Positions 48,548 to 61,900 of a stretch of 64,000 bases of DNA are shown in pieces; the first letter of the stretch is position 1; the number at the start of each line of letters is the position of its first letter. Below the pieces are notes generated by a model. That model was not told the DNA's origin. It saw only the letters and a program-made list of their open reading frames with translations, and did no database searches. The position numbers were made by a program, and so were the translations under genes. The stretch is from Oikopleura dioica (Eukaryota; Chordata; Appendicularia; Copelata; Oikopleuridae): assembly GCA_907165135.1 (NCBI GenBank), contig OU015567.1:4407001-4471000 (forward strand), given 5' to 3'.

Positions 48548-50259
48548 CTAAAATAGCATACTGTAAATTAAGGATTATTTACTCGATACAGGAAAACCGG
48601 TTAGGTTGTCAAAAAGAGCAGTCAATAACTGATCTCCGCGACTGGTGCAGAAAATCTGAGTCAGGTTTTCATGTGGCTTTTTATATAAAAAAATCGTTCA
48701 AATCCTGACTCAGGTTTCCTACACAGGTTGTTGAGCAAAGAAGAGGAACAAGACTCATCAGGTTCCCGTTCTTCTGCATATTGGTACGGATTCCTGTCTT
48801 CTTCTCAAAAGACAGGCTCCTTAGACTCAAAATATACTCCTCACAGTTACGTTTTATTCTGAATATAATCCTGTAATTTTTCTCCGAAGATGAAGAACAA
48901 TTTATCGATTTTGACGAATAGGTTAAAATCGATATCAGTACACTGTTCAAACATGCCCATTTGCACTTACTATTTTGTCTTTCTGATTGTCGTTCTCTTC
49001 TGTGCTTCGTTCTTTGTGTTCTCAAATGGCTGAATTTCGTTTTTGTTCACATTGATTTTCGTCGATTTCGGTGCGTATCGATTTGAAACAGCGAGTCAAG
49101 TGCGATTCAAATTCAAGTCTGAAAAACAAACTCGGTTTTTAAAGAAATTATTTTTTCTCTTTATCAAAAAATTAAGGATATACACCCCCTTAAAGATCTT
49201 ACTTTTACTGATAAGGATGTCACTTCATAAAAATAAATACAGTCCGATAGTTCCTTTTTTGGGCGTTACTTTTTTGTGGGTTTTCTCGGATCAACTCTGA
49301 GTGGCGTTGGTTACTGTTCTCTAGTTTGTGGTTTCTCTATTGGCCAACATAATGCTTCCGCAAGTACAAAAAGGGACCCTTCCTGCAACACCATTTAATA
49401 TACAAACATTCCAGCGAGCCTTGCGGGCAAAAGAAATCGCTTTTCGATACTCGACTAAGTCTCATCGACAAATGGGTGGAATATCTTCCATTTTCATCCA
49501 ATAAACTGTCAGATATTCCGAACAGTCGGTCTCGGCTATTCCGAAAATGAGAAATGGAAAAACGTCGATATTGAAAGTCAACATCATTGACCATCGTATG
49601 TCAAAAGCGGAAATGTCAAATGATTACAAGTTGAAAGCTTGATTGTTTTTTTCTTATAATTTCGTAAATTATCATTATCATAATTCTCTTTTGACAAATT
49701 TTGACTCCTGGTATGCTTTTTCTAAAATCTTGAAGCAATAAAAAGGAAAAAGAAACGGAAAAAATGAAATATTTTGAATAAAAATGAATATTTTTCTCTT
49801 CAAAAATAAATTATTGATTGAATGAAAGTACTGAATAATAACATTATATAGTAATTACATAATAAAAAGATGATATCCCTGTTAATATTTCCGTTCTAGC
49901 AACAAAATACGAAGTCCTTTTATCAAAATAGAGTTGTCTCTTGAAAAATATACCGATATGATCAGACATTCTAATGAAGAAAGGGTCAATAGTTAGCCAA
50001 TCACAATTTTCGACGCTCATAGTGGTGGCGTAATCCCGCATTTGAGTGAAGTTTTATCGGTATTTCGCGGGCTAGGGTTTTCTTCAGATTCGGAACTTTC
50101 AAATGAAATCGCCATAAAAAAAATTTTTTCGAAAAATTCGATTTCAAGATTTTTACAATGGTGACATTAATAACCGAAAAATTCGAAGATAGAGCGAAAA
50201 ATTGAACTTTAACCCCTTTCACACTTTTTAGGCTTGAACTTTAGACCACCCTCTTATAA
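48548..50259. other. Gene-poor interval with a decayed MITE
   Basis: A degenerate copy of the GGCTCGGCAACCTG-family MITE lies at about 48645-48740. An 85-aa minus ORF at 49337-49594 and a 114-aa minus ORF at 48681-49025 have no supporting splice structure; the latter may be 5' leader of the nuclear receptor. Otherwise nothing recognised. Confidence 0.5.
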
Positions 50260-50679
50260 ATGAAAATTATGGCAGAAGAAATTCAGGGGTTTCGCTTTGA
50301 AAACTGCTCTTTTGATGAATTCGCTTCTCTGAAGGAGTCTCTTTTTCCGATGTTAATTTTTGCTCGGCGTCGGGTGCCGTCCCAATTTGGCGCAGCTCAA
50401 TACAACGCCCACGCAAGCCAACAGAGAGCGCTGAACGACCTCAGTCGCCAGCTCAGTCCAACTTGGGAGCCAAACTCAGCATTCCAAAAGTTCAATGAGC
50501 ATTTTCCCTTCACAAGTGTTGGGAAAAACTGTGAGTGGCATTCTCTTTCGAGTTTGGGAAGACGAAATTTATCATTTGTAAATTCCTTTTTCCCGTCAAA
50601 ATTTGATAGTTATGTCACTTACAGTTTTATTAGAGTGGTGACTCAAACTGACACGGCTGTTTTGGAGGTGCCAGTTTGA
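50260..50679 (+). CDS. Unrecognised 139-aa ORF
   Basis: An open frame starting MKIMAEEIQGFRFENCSFDEF, with a Gln/Ala-rich middle (QYNAHASQQRALNDLSRQLSP). No signal peptide, TM helix or recognised domain. It may be a first exon or a decayed gene. Confidence 0.3.
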   Translation: MKIMAEEIQGFRFENCSFDEFASLKESLFPMLIFARRRVPSQFGAAQYNAHASQQRALNDLSRQLSPTWEPNSAFQKFNEHFPFTSVGKNCEWHSLSSLGRRNLSFVNSFFPSKFDSYVTYSFIRVVTQTDTAVLEVPV

Positions 50680-50694
50680 AGCATCACAGCACAT

Positions 50695-50810
50695 CTGGCC
50701 TCGGCAACCTGTGTAGAAAACTTGAGTCAGGGTCTAAAGCATGTAAAGTAAAAAGGCGCTACATCCTTCAGACACTGACTGAGGTTTTCAACACAGATTG
50801 CCGAGGCCAG
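50695..50810. mobile_element. MITE, GGCTCGGCAACCTG family
   Basis: CTGGCCTCGGCAACCTGTG and the inverse ATTGCCGAGGCCAG enclose about 80 bp. The flanking octamers match at only 5 of 8 positions. Confidence 0.65.
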
Positions 50811-51229
50811 CTGTACATTAAAACCTCAATTTATCAGATTTTCTTTCCCGAAGCTAGAAAATCTGATAAAATGGTTACCTTCTATTTTATTCGCCTCCCG
50901 AAAAGGGGGTCTTGACATAATTTTAATTATTCAGCATCACTCGCTGGCTCACTCTATGAATTAATTTCAGCTTGTCGACAGTCTGTGAGACTCGCTGTGT
51001 CAGTCCAAAAAAATCTGGGCCAAATCTGAAATCTCTGCCATCTTTGAATCCGCTTCTGATTTTCTTCACCCTCGAGAAACTAATGATTTAACAATGTAAA
51101 AAATACAGAATCTCTTCAATAATTTGCACTACTATTTTTGAGGCCGCCCTCAACTTCCTTTTAACGAACTAAGAACTAACAAAAGATGAATAATATCAAT
51201 ATAATGACAGTTTTCAGCCTAGAATGATA

Positions 51230-51356
51230 AGGGTGTCACTTTGCTTTTTGATCAAGATTCAAGAAAATTATTAAAAGTCTTCAAACTTGACAAAAGAACA
51301 AGACTAAAAATTTGATAATTTTCTGGAATATTGATCAAATATCAAAGTGACACCCT
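51230..51356. mobile_element. Tc1/mariner-type MITE
   Basis: AGGGTGTCACTTTG at both ends in inverted orientation with TA on each side (51228-51229 and 51357-51358). 127 bp, no coding capacity. Confidence 0.7.
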
Positions 51357-51359
51357 TAT

Positions 51360-53060
51360 TATATCTTCCTCGACGCTCTTTTTTTATCGCCGATTTCAAG
51401 TTACAAATCTCTGGAATACCAAATACGCGTCGCTATTTTCCGATCTAATTTTAACTCTCTTAATTCGCCCAGAAAGTTTTTGGAGGTCTAGAATATCTGA
51501 CAAATTTATCCAGCGTCTATTTTTCTCGCTGAAGTCAATTTAGATGTTCCATTGGAAAAAAATCGATGCAAAGGAGGAGTGAGACCCGTTCAGCTTTCAA
51601 CTCATTCTCATTCGGCGCTTTTTTCTTTATTCCGATGCTTTGTCCGGTCGATATTTCCAAGCTGCTTTCGCCTGAAGCTGATTTTCTAGTTGAGCGACTT
51701 GTGCTTTATCTCCGACTGCTACCTGCGTTCGAACCTTGTCTTTCTTATCAATGAAAAAATTGCTCGGATCCGCCAGGCTGCATCGACGATTTTCAATCAA
51801 GAAGGTGAATCACGTGTCTTCTGATCCCCCCATTCAAAGATTCTCAAATCCTTTTGGCATCAAAGAAATGGGAAAGAAAGCTGAAACAAAATCTAAATAT
51901 TTGCCCCTCCCAAAATTTCAAATTTGTGTTTGTTGCGGTAACATGCTCAAGAGGACAGTAAATTCACAAGAGAAGAGATTCAAGATTCAACTTTGAATGA
52001 GATTTTTACCGTTTTTGGGCTTTTTCGAGCTCTCTCGAGCTTGCTGGCCGATTGATTTGAACGGAGATACTCACATTGGAGAGCGTAAGTTTCATTTTTC
52101 TAGCGCTAGAATCTCCCAACGCGCGAAAAAGGTGGTGCCGATAAAAGGCGAATTCTGGCGATAAGGGTCACGGAAAACGCCTCAGGCTTCATTAACGATT
52201 CAAGAGCCATGATAACTTGATATTACGCGTAAAAACACTGCCGATATCAGGAGGTTGAAAAAAGATTTCAAATTCTTTAAATTCAATAACGCGGTCGCGT
52301 CAGACTTTCAGCGTTAAAATTTGATTGAATGATCTTCAAACTTTATGCAAAACAGGAAATGTCGGAGATCCGGGCCCGTTTTGTTGCCTAGAGCGGTGTT
52401 TTCAATGGAAGGTTCTCTTCAATGTGGAAGCCTAGATTGAACTTGACGCCACAATTATCAAAATTTGTTTTTTGAAAAAAATGTTGTTTTTCAGTAAATT
52501 TCAATTTTAGATGGATGTTATGATGCGCCAGTTGTCATTCATGATCCTCATTCACCCGCGCCCAAGGATCTTTTAGGATCGAGCTTCAGAGGAGTACCTC
52601 CTCTTAGTTAGAATTCCAGCTAAAAAGCCCGCAAAAAGAATTTTGCTTCGTCAAATGCAAAGAAAAACATGATGAACTTGGACATTGGACTCATGCTTAC
52701 GTTGCTTTTATGCCTGAAAAAGGCCCGTTTCTCCCTTCTTTTACCTCGACCCCTCCCTTTACCTTTTAAAGAAACGCTCAAAAGACTGTCTCGTTGATTG
52801 TATTTGCATCAAAGAAGAATCTCAGCGAATTTGGGCTCTGACTCTCAGCATTTTCGGCGGAATCTGTGTTTGCGCAAAATTCTTGGTAAAAAAAAGCTTT
52901 AGCCTTTAAAAAAGTCTTGTAAAAAGTAGTCGTGTAAAAAAATCGTAAAATAAGACTTACCGCTAAGAGCAATTCATAACACGTCTTATAAAGCTGACAA
53001 TCAATCGTAAAATTAAGATTCTGTTCCCTACTGGAGGATTAAATTGATTGACATTTATAG
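51360..53060. other. Intergenic, nothing recognised
   Basis: Short ORFs only (for example 51566-51754 and 51736-51996), without consistent exon borders or recognisable domains. Confidence 0.45.
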
Positions 53061-53375
53061 ATGTACTTTGGCTACAAAACCCAAAAAGCCCTGAAACCAC
53101 CTCCCCGCGAATCCTACGACGCTTACACCAATCCGTCCTTTGAAGCCGCCCTGCTGCGCGAAATAAAAATGGAGCAAGAAAGAAAAATCGCCGAGCGAAA
53201 TGAAGAAATTTCACAAATTTCCAAAAAACTTCTTGCCCGTCGCGTTTCTGTCTCGCAGCCTCCAGTATTTCCTATTTCGATTTCGAGAAAAATGGAGGCG
53301 TTGGACGAAGTTTCCGAGGAGGATTTTGAAGGTCTTTCTGAAAGTGAAGAAATTGCTGAGAAAACAAAATTTTGA
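53061..53375 (+). CDS. Unrecognised 104-aa charged helical protein
   Basis: An open frame MYFGYKTQKALKPPPRESYD, then a Lys/Glu-rich helix (REIKMEQERKIAERNEEISQ) and an acidic tail. No signal peptide. It may be a complete small gene; AATAAA is not obvious. Confidence 0.45.
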   Translation: MYFGYKTQKALKPPPRESYDAYTNPSFEAALLREIKMEQERKIAERNEEISQISKKLLARRVSVSQPPVFPISISRKMEALDEVSEEDFEGLSESEEIAEKTKF

Positions 53376-53555
53376 AAATAAACGCTTTGAAAAGTCAGAA
53401 AAACGCGGTTGTTTTTGGTCCAAAGAGGTTAATTTGCATGTTGCAATAGGCAATAGAACGCAAGTTGCAATTTTTGACTTCAAATCGCCCCCGGTTATCG
53501 CTGACGATCGGTACAAGCAAGTAACTTGAGTCAGTCAAATCCGCAGACACACAAA

Positions 53556-55225
53556 ATGAAGCTTTTCTCTTCTTTCGTTCTTTTCGCTGGTTTTTCCGCG
53601 GCTGATGAGAGTCTTTGCTCGGGAGGACAAGTTCGGGAAGAACGATGCTGCTCTCAAGAGACCTGTGATCCAAATGAACCAATATTAAGTGTTTCAAATG
53701 GACGTTTTTGAAATCGGGGTGTGGCAATAGTTTTTATTTTAGAGAAAGAACGGAAAATTTGAGCCGCCGGGAGCGCGGCTTTCTTGTCTTTATACTCGAA
53801 GCCGCAAGCGGCTTCTCGATTTTAAATTTGCTAAGTATTCAAAGTTTTTCAAGCTTTCTGCTTTCAACTGCTTCTGATGAAGTGCATAGTTGATAGTCAA
53901 AAGTGAAACACGAAAAAGTGGTGCCTCAGCGTTTTGCCCGGCGAGAGATGTCCGAGTGCATGCGTCTGTCCCGATGGAATGAAGTGGGATAGCACAGCAA
54001 GGCCACCCAGATGTCTTCATTCCTGTGCAATTCGAACTTGCGGAGACAATGAAGAGTTCAAAACTTGCGGAACTGCTTGCGAACCAACATGCCAAAACCC
54101 ATCGCCTGGGGTATGCATAGGGTCCACACGCAAAGAGGCCAATTTTCGGCTTTAGAGCCGAATATCTCGAAATTCGCGTTTTTCTCTAGATTTTACTATT
54201 ACGCGTTCCAGTTTTTTTTATCTTTTCTTGACCAGAATTTCAAGGGCTACATTTTTCATATTGGTGGTTTTTTCATAGAATCATGCGGTCACCGATTTTT
54301 TCTTTGCGTGTGGGCCCTAGGTATGCACCGAGCAGTGTGTCGAAGAATGCCAATGTCTCGAAGGATTCGTCAGAAACGACGAAGGAAATTGCGTGAGAGA
54401 ACGAGAATGCACCCCAACTTGTGGAGAAAATGAAGAGTTCAAGACTTGCGGGACTATGTGCGAGAAAACATGCTGGTCGCCGAATGAGAATAAAAAGTGT
54501 AACAAGAAGTGCAACGAGAATGTGTGCCAGTGCAAGGATGGCTTCTTGAGAGAGAAAGGCGGAGCTTGTGTTGAGGCTGGAAGTTGCAAGCCTCAGGCGA
54601 GATACAACTGCAAATTCGGAGACTTGGAGTTCATCGACCGCTACTCAACCAAGAAAGGACTTTCCCCACTTGCTCCGGGAAAGAGCCAGGTCTTTATCTG
54701 CAAGGACAAGAAAAACAACAGGAACAAGAAGATCAATCTTACTTGCGGCGAATCTGCGGATAATGTCGGAAAATTTGATCTCAAGAAGGATTTGAATCTG
54801 TACTTTGATCACTGTGGAAGTGGTTGCTCAATGGATGAGATTCAAGAGCTTCTTGGGGCGACTGCGGAAAGGTAAGTTTGAGAAACCATAATAAAATGAA
54901 AAATATTTTGGTTTTAAAATTTCCTCGAGGAATAGATTTTGAGTCACCCTTTAAATTTTCTCTGCTGAACTTTTTCAAAAGTTTCTTTTACTTGACTATC
55001 ATTCATATATCTAAAAGCAATTGCGACTCCTTCGAGCCAGGCGCCAAATGCAAGTTCTCCTGCATCTCCTCCTCGACTGGCAAAAGATTCTCATCGAAAA
55101 AGAGCTACAAATGCCTCTGCAAGGACGAAGACGGCAAACGAGTCTGCTCTTGGATCGGCAAGTTCAAGAAAGACACCTTCTTCGCTGCTCAAAACGGGGA
55201 GCCTTCCAAATTTTCTTGCGCGTAA
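53556..55225 (+). CDS. Secreted cysteine-rich protein with TIL-type domains
   Basis: Exons 53556 to about 53690, 53930-54110, 54321-54871 and 55018-55225; the last three join in frame, while the first junction lacks a clean GT of matching phase. A signal peptide (MKLFSSFVLFAGFSAADES) is followed by repeats of the type C-x2-CG-x-NEEFKTCGT-x-CE-x-TC (53990-54100 and 54410-54470), the mark of trypsin-inhibitor-like (TIL) domains. Each is preceded by a Cys-rich segment (ACVCPDG, ECQCLEG, VCQCKDG). The C-terminal 170 aa are Lys-rich with paired Cys and are unassigned. An extracellular matrix or protease-inhibitor role is inferred from domain type. The first intron contains a GAAGCCGC hairpin. Confidence 0.8.
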
Positions 55226-55442
55226 AACAATAAACTCTTCCTTGATTTCAAAGAATAAACTTTTCTTCTCCTTCTATTACCCGTTTTTCATTAAAAGATT
55301 TAGCGGTTTATGAATGTCAGTAAACAGCTCTGATCAGTCTTAATCGAGCAAAATGGATTAAAATATCAGTCTGTCGATCGAAGCGGATTGGTTTCGATGA
55401 GCATTAGCTCCGTTTCTCCGATCATGGACACAAGAGAAGCCC

Positions 55443-55728
55443 ATGTCCTTCAAGTTGATCAAAACGCTTGAATTAAAATATGAACTGATTTTTATTGCGG
55501 CTTTGGTGATTTCTCTCGTCGTTTTCAACGGATTTTGCTTATGGGTAAGTCTAAAACAAAGTCTCCGAAAATGACTTTTTTGAGTATAATCGCCACGAGG
55601 ACCGGCTAGAATGCATGGATAAATGTCTACCGAGACACTGCATTCCAAAGAAACATCCAGTGTACATCACATTTGCTGAAAAACGACAGAGAAACCACTT
55701 GAAAACTTCTGTTCTCGTGGCAATATAA
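55443..55728 (+). CDS. Small single-pass membrane protein, unrecognised
   Basis: Exons 55443-55544 and 55585-55728 join at phase 0 through a 40-bp GT-AG intron to give 81 aa. After MSFKLIKTLELKYE comes one TM helix (LIFIAALVISLVVFNGFCLW), then a segment with three Cys (ECMDKCLPRHC). Neither exon is long enough to stand out alone; the frame match across the intron is the support. Confidence 0.6.
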
Positions 55729-55829
55729 ATATTAAAAGGCCTCTTTTTGATAACAAAGAAAGGGAAAAAGAATTGAAAAATAGAAATTAAGGGTTTGACG
55801 ACTATCAAAGCCTTTATGTGTCTTTTTAT

Positions 55830-56543
55830 TTACGAATTTGTTTTGGTACGTTTCCGAATCGTGACAGAGGAAATCCATCTCGGCACATTTTCTCCATAGT
55901 GACTGTCGAAGCTACTGTCAAATCGCTCAATTCGATGAAGCTCGAGAGTGTTTCTTGTTTTCTTAAGGCTCTCCACTTTCTTTGTTCCGTTGCTCGGTTC
56001 CTTCCGCTTATTCGAGTTATAATCATCCACTTTCGCTAATCCCACTTGCTGGTCGTGAATTTTTTGGTCAGCTTTTTCAAACTTTGGGAGGCGGGACTCG
56101 ATTGTAGGAAAAAATGAAGAAGGCTTTTCATTTTTCTGAAGAACTACAACTGGCTTGGGCTCGTTTTCGGGAAGATTTTTCGTCGAAGAAATCGGAGGAT
56201 TCGGAGGTCTATCGGAAAGAAGGATGAACAGTTGATTCTTGGCTGTTCCTGCTATACCTGAGCCATTTGACCGTAATTTGATCAGCAGTAAGACCCCTTG
56301 TTGGAGGACGAAATAAGATACGCTCTGAACATACTTTTTCACCATCGTCATTCGCTTGGTCTTTTTGAAAGGAAAATTCTGATGGTCTTTTCCTTCGGTT
56401 CTTTTCTGGTGCTAAGAATTTGTCTTTAGAAAAATAGAACCAAGCCTTAGTTTCGCTAGTTTATCGAGAAAAAGCCGATAAGTTGTCGGAACAAAATCGG
56501 CCATCTTTGCCACTTCCTCCTCGTTGATTTTCTCCCCCAACAT
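55830..56543 (-). CDS. Unrecognised lysine-rich protein, two exons
   Basis: Exons 56543-56446 and 56400-55830 join at phase 2 through a 45-bp intron with a GC donor, giving 222 aa. It starts MLGEKINEEEVAKMADFVPT; the remainder is basic and largely disordered (KDHQNFPFKKTKR, EPSNGTKKVESLKKTRN). An in-frame stretch continues upstream to 56624. Family unknown; it converges on the small membrane protein ending at 55728. Confidence 0.45.
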
Positions 56544-56788
56544 TTTGTGTTTTCTTCTTGTTTCTCTCTTACTTGGGAATGGAGAAAGCATTCGATTAGC
56601 ATTAAATCTTTTATCGCTTCTCAAACATCCGTGTATCTTTTCCTGATCCGCGCAAAGTCAAAAATCGACGATTTGACTTTGGGAAGTGGATGTATTTGCG
56701 CGATTTCAATTCCGCTCCTGTCTCCGCTTTTCTTTCAATTTGTTGTAAATGAAAAAATCTGTGGCCACAGACATTCTATTCCGATTTT

Positions 56789-56811
56789 CTTCTCTCTCTC
56801 TCTCTCTCTCT
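56789..56811. repeat. (CT)n microsatellite
   Basis: About 11 perfect CT units. Confidence 0.9.
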
Positions 56812-57265
56812 TTTTTGACAGTTAGAAAAACAAATCTTCTAGTTCAGGAAGTTGCTTCAGGCTGGTTAATGTGGGAATGAATGAGGATTTTCGGATTTCG
56901 CTGTCTTGCTCAAGTGTTTGCAAAGAAGTTAAGGTAAAGGATTATCGGCCGGGCAGGTCTTGGATTTTCCTCTCAATTTGTTTGACCAGGACACAATGAA
57001 AAGCAAAACTTCAAAAAGAGCTCAGGGCTCCCGCCCCAGGGCCCTTTATACGTCAAGAATCTGGACATAAGTTTCTGCTGAAGTCACACTGCCTCATCTC
57101 TGTGCTGGGCAACCTGAGTCAGGATTTACTGAGCCCAGCCAAACTGAATCAAATATGCATGCGGAAAGAAGGGCAAACGAAAAAAAATGATTTCTGAATT
57201 TTCGAAAGTTTATTCGAGGCATTTAGTAGTAGAAACATCTGACGGAAAAATACGCTTCTTATATA

Positions 57266-57675
57266 CAGTTAATTATGGAATTTTTGGACATTTTTTGTCC
57301 CATGATTTTCTCAAAAATGTCCAAAAATTCGATACACGCTCCCAAGAAAAATGTCCCAGCCGAATCGCTTAAAAAATTTTTTTTTGAGGAAAAACTCGAT
57401 CATCCTCTTTTTCCTCCTTCTTCCAAAGACAAAAATATTCTTGGGGAACGAGATAGACCTTTAATTCTATCTTTCTGAAAGAGAAAGTAAAATTTTAAAT
57501 AAAAATAAATGTCAAATCTTATGATATAACTGTTTTTTCATTGTAGAATAAAAATTTTGGCGCAGAAAATGTCCAAAAATTTGATACAAGCACTTTTAAA
57601 AAGTGTCCCAAAAAAACCCCTTAAAATTGAAAAAATGTCCAAAAATTTGATGTCCAAAAATTCCATAATAAACTG
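57266..57675. mobile_element. Tc1/mariner-type MITE
   Basis: Inverted ends CAGTTAATTATGGAATTTTT and its near-exact complement, with TA on both sides (57264-57265 and 57676-57677). The interior has several copies of AATGTCCAAAAATTTGATA in both orientations. No coding capacity; the 61-aa ORFs over it are spurious. Confidence 0.7.
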
Positions 57676-58245
57676 TATATTTTTTTGGAGAACAGAGGAT
57701 GAGAAGAATAGAGGAGGAAAAATATCTTTGAGATTTGTTTTATCTTGTTTTTTTTTTGGTTGAGAGAGAGCAAGAAGAGATTTAGAACAATGAACGGGTA
57801 GGATGAGTGTTGTATTTACTTGAGTCGGTGTTAGTTATAATTGGTTACGAACAAAGTGGGATGAACAAAAATTTGCTGGGTTGAAAATGAAAATGGTATT
57901 GGTTGGGGCTCAAAAGAGCGCGGAATTGAGCTTTCAAAGCAGCAGCAGAATCATCATTTGCTGCGACTGTTGCGCTTTTTTTAACTTAGCGTTGGATTTA
58001 GTATGTAAGTGATCCTGAGATTGGCTATTATCAAAATTAAAGAGAAAGAGAGAGAGGCAGACACGTTTTCATATCTGATGTGTATGTATTTTCAAGAAGA
58101 GTTACTATTATACAAGAGTGAATTTAAAAATAACTTTTTGCTTGGACGATCAAAGCACAAAATTGGGGAACACCTTTTATTTTGAGTTGAGCTTCAAAAG
58201 GAGCAAAATATCTCGAGGGAGCTACCTATCGGGTAGTTTTACTTG

Positions 58246-58403
58246 CTGGGTTGGGTACATTCTTTGTTGGGTTTATTGGGCTCTGTGGAGATTTTTAGTG
58301 GGGTTTGATGACTTTTGATTGGCTCGAAGAAGAAATAATCGCCTCTTATTGGGTGAAAATCCCACAGAGCCCTAAACCCTACAAAAATATGTACCCAACT
58401 CAG
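58246..58403. mobile_element. Inverted-repeat element
   Basis: CTGGGTTGGGTACAT on the left and GTACCCAACTCAG on the right continue into a second paired block (GGGCTCTGTGGAGATTTT/AAAATCCCACAGAGCCC). Target duplication not identified. Confidence 0.55.
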
Positions 58404-58988
58404 GTAGAATTGTGAAAAGTATATTTGATTTTTTGTTTAAGGAACACATGGAGTTTTTTCATTTTTTTTGGGTTCCAGCGTGGGCCCGTCCTAGACGCCA
58501 AACTTTATGATTTTAGCCCCTTGTACCAGCGACCGAGGGCGTGAAAAAATCCAAGACGCCCTCGGGCGAGTAGAAGACTTCTATCAATTTAAGCCTGTCG
58601 TGAGACTGATCTTCAGCGGAAATTTCTGAAGGGGGTACAGCCTTCTTTCAGGACGGCGCTGGAATTTTTCAAGTCGAAGATTTTTGCAATAGAAGAAAAA
58701 AAACTTGGCTTCCAGAAATAAAAAAGCCGTGGAAAAAGTAGAAAAAACGGTATAAAAACTTGCGAGGGGGAGAAAAAAGAGGAGTAGTACAAATAGATAA
58801 CAAAAAATAACGGCTTCCCGCTAATCTAAGGCGAAATCGCTTTCCTCTTAGATGAAGCGAAGGGGGTAGGTTTTTAGGTACAGCTTGTGACTTGGATTTG
58901 GATTTTTGTCTTCTTTGAAAGGGGGTGAAACTTGATGGAACGAACCAAAAGAGGGGGATGATCCAGTCAGAAGAGAACGGGATGCTAC

Positions 58989-61900
58989 TCAGCAACGAAC
59001 GATTTCCGCGAAGGTCTGAAAAAAGGGGTTGAAAAGCAATCCTCATATTTCGCTTTCAAAAAGCTTTAGAACTGGATTCTTTGACTCACCATTTGTCCGA
59101 AAGGAATCGGCTCGAGTTGACCATGATTCAAGAGTTTCTTGACGCTGGAGAAGATGTCTGCTTCGGTTTCGTCTTCCTCCCCGCGCTGGATGAGTCTCGA
59201 AATGAGCTTGAGCTCCATCTTGGCGTAGGGCTTCAGAAGACTTTGCGCCTGCTGGATGGTCTGTGTGTCGGTCGAGTAGCCGTGCAGCGCGAGTAAGCGA
59301 CGAAGACGGAACATTCCACGGCCGCCAAATGTGACCATCAAGCATCCGAGGGCGACTTCCATGTTTGGCAACTTTGCGAGTTTCCAGCTGAAATAAGGGG
59401 TTAACTTTTTGTAGCAAGGAGTTTATTGTTGCGAAGAGAGGACGCCCTTTGGCCATAAAATCATGAAGAAGAATTTTAGCCCTTCAAAAATCGAGAACTT
59501 ACTCTTCAAGGCGTGACACTAAAAATTCCGCGATCGTGATTCGTTTTTGTTGACTAGGGAAATCAGGTCCATTTCCGACAATATCCATGAAGGCGTACAA
59601 GAAATCAATCGAAGTCGACTGGTTGATTTGCCAGTCCAGTTTTGAACAGACGAGCAGTTCCATTCGGAGAAGATCTTTGCGCGAAAAGGTAAATCCGGCT
59701 GCCTGAAAAAATGTGATGAAAGATGAGAGGAAGGAGAGGATAACCAAATATGTTTTTATATATTTTTATACCGTTATTTTACCGTGCAGAGGGAGCGAGC
59801 GAATGATTCTCTGGCTTCATCTTCTGTGTATTTAGCAGTTAGACTGAGGCAAGCGGCGGCGAGGACCCGAACCAGTCGGGTCCGAACTTTTAGAACGTTG
59901 AGGACTCGGTCGAAGACGCCGAAGCAGAGCGCTACCGTGTCTGGAGACATTTTAAGCGACTCCCTAGAAGAGTAATTTAGATATTTATCTTGAAATTATC
60001 CGGAATTTCGCGCGTTGAAATCAAGGAAGAGAACTTACGCGACATCGGAAATCCATCTGCAGGCGGTCTCGCGATCTTCGACCGAGACAAAGTCGGCGTC
60101 GGAGCTCTCGCTGGCGGCTTTAACATTTGATTCGGCGGCCTTCCAGTCCTCTCGCTGCTTGGCGACGATCGCCTTGAGGTTGAGCGCCAGACGCCGGAGC
60201 GGAACGGAATCTTTGTTTGAGCGGGCCTGAAAGCGAAACATAAAAAATGGAAAAAATTTCAAGACCAAAACATTTCGAAGAAAATTGGTTCAAGAAGGAT
60301 AAAGGTCGGATTAGCAAAAATTGCTCATCAAAAAGGGAGGTTATCGGGTTCATTCTCTTCGCCCCAGAGCCGGAGGCAAATACCTGTCATAAAAATATTA
60401 GGCAAAACTTAATTTACGGGCTTTAGAAAGAATGACCTTCAGTGCGTCTTTTCGTTGAATATATTTTTCAAAATTTTACCTTTTCAAAAGTTAAAAAGTG
60501 TCCCGAACGCATAAAAATCTCTTTGTATCTTTCTGATTCTCTTTCGAAGTCGAATTAAAAAAATGGAAACGCTTATTTCTACCGGTAGCCGATCGAAGGT
60601 AGGGTAATCGATATGTTTTCTGATGAGGTGGCGTCTCTATTCGGTATTGTCGGCAAGGAGGCGATGATTCACAGAATCACCTCGTTGCGCATCAGAGCAT
60701 CGAAAACCATCCAAAAATGGTGAAAGCTTTCGTAAATTTATTACGAAAAACTCACTCAATATAAATCTATTGATGAGCCTTTCCCTTTTTTTTCTGAAAG
60801 GAGAGTTGACTCTATTTCCGGTTCATAATATTGGCCTTATTTCCCTCAAAAGTGACCCTAACTGTAGGTTTAAATTTTTATCCAGGACGTCATCAAGACG
60901 ACACGAGTCTAGAATTTTCCACTATTCCGTCACTGGAAATGACAAAAGAGGGGATAGGCATTGACGCAAAGACTATTGAAAAATCGCTCCATTGTAAATA
61001 GCAACGCAAGAAACAAGGTGTGACGGGGTCAGAGTTTGCTCTTTCATATTTGCTCGTTCGGATTTGTCACATGATTTTATGGCCGAACAAGAATTACCTG
61101 TATTTATAGAATTAAGGAGAATCAATATTGAAAAATTGGCAATATTTTTCGAAATGAGGCCTTGTTAGGGAATTCCAGCCAGTCGGAAAAGAGTATTTTT
61201 ATTGACAACCAATCAGAATAAATCGAAAAGAGGGAACTTTAAAAAGTTCAAATCTGATTGATTTTGAATAAAAATTGCGTTCGGAAACTGTTTAATAGAG
61301 TTCAAAAGGTCAATAAAAAAATCGCATAATTGCGCCGTATAGAAACGTCTGGAAAAGAGCTTCTAAGGGTCATTAAAACAACACGGAGTGCAGCTTAGGG
61401 AGATTGAGAGCCTTGCGCAAGATTACCCGGGCTTACAGTAGAAACTACTCAATTACACCGGTCTAAATTGCCCCGAATTAGGTCAGACGCTGAAAAGTCA
61501 GATCGGAAACCAAAAAGGGTTCAAAGCAGGGGCAAAGGTCAACTAAGCGCGCTGGCAATCGTTAAAGCAAACCACTCAGAGGATTGTGGATTCGGGATTG
61601 ATGACTTTGTTTTCAGAATATTAATCATTTCACCGGGACAGGTAATTTCGAGGAAATCTGACCGCTATTAAAAGCGATAAATCACCAGGAAAAATGCTGA
61701 ATTCCGACTGTGACGGAAGAATTATTACTAAAAATCGAGAAGCCGCTTGCGGCTTCGAGTAAAGAAAAAATACAAAAAAGCCTCGTTTCGCGCGGCTTCA
61801 TTTTTTCATTCTTCGAAGCCACAAGCTGCTTCTCGACTTTTAGTAATAACTCTTTAGTTACAGTCGGGAAAATCTTCAAAAAAACACGCTTCTTTATTTA

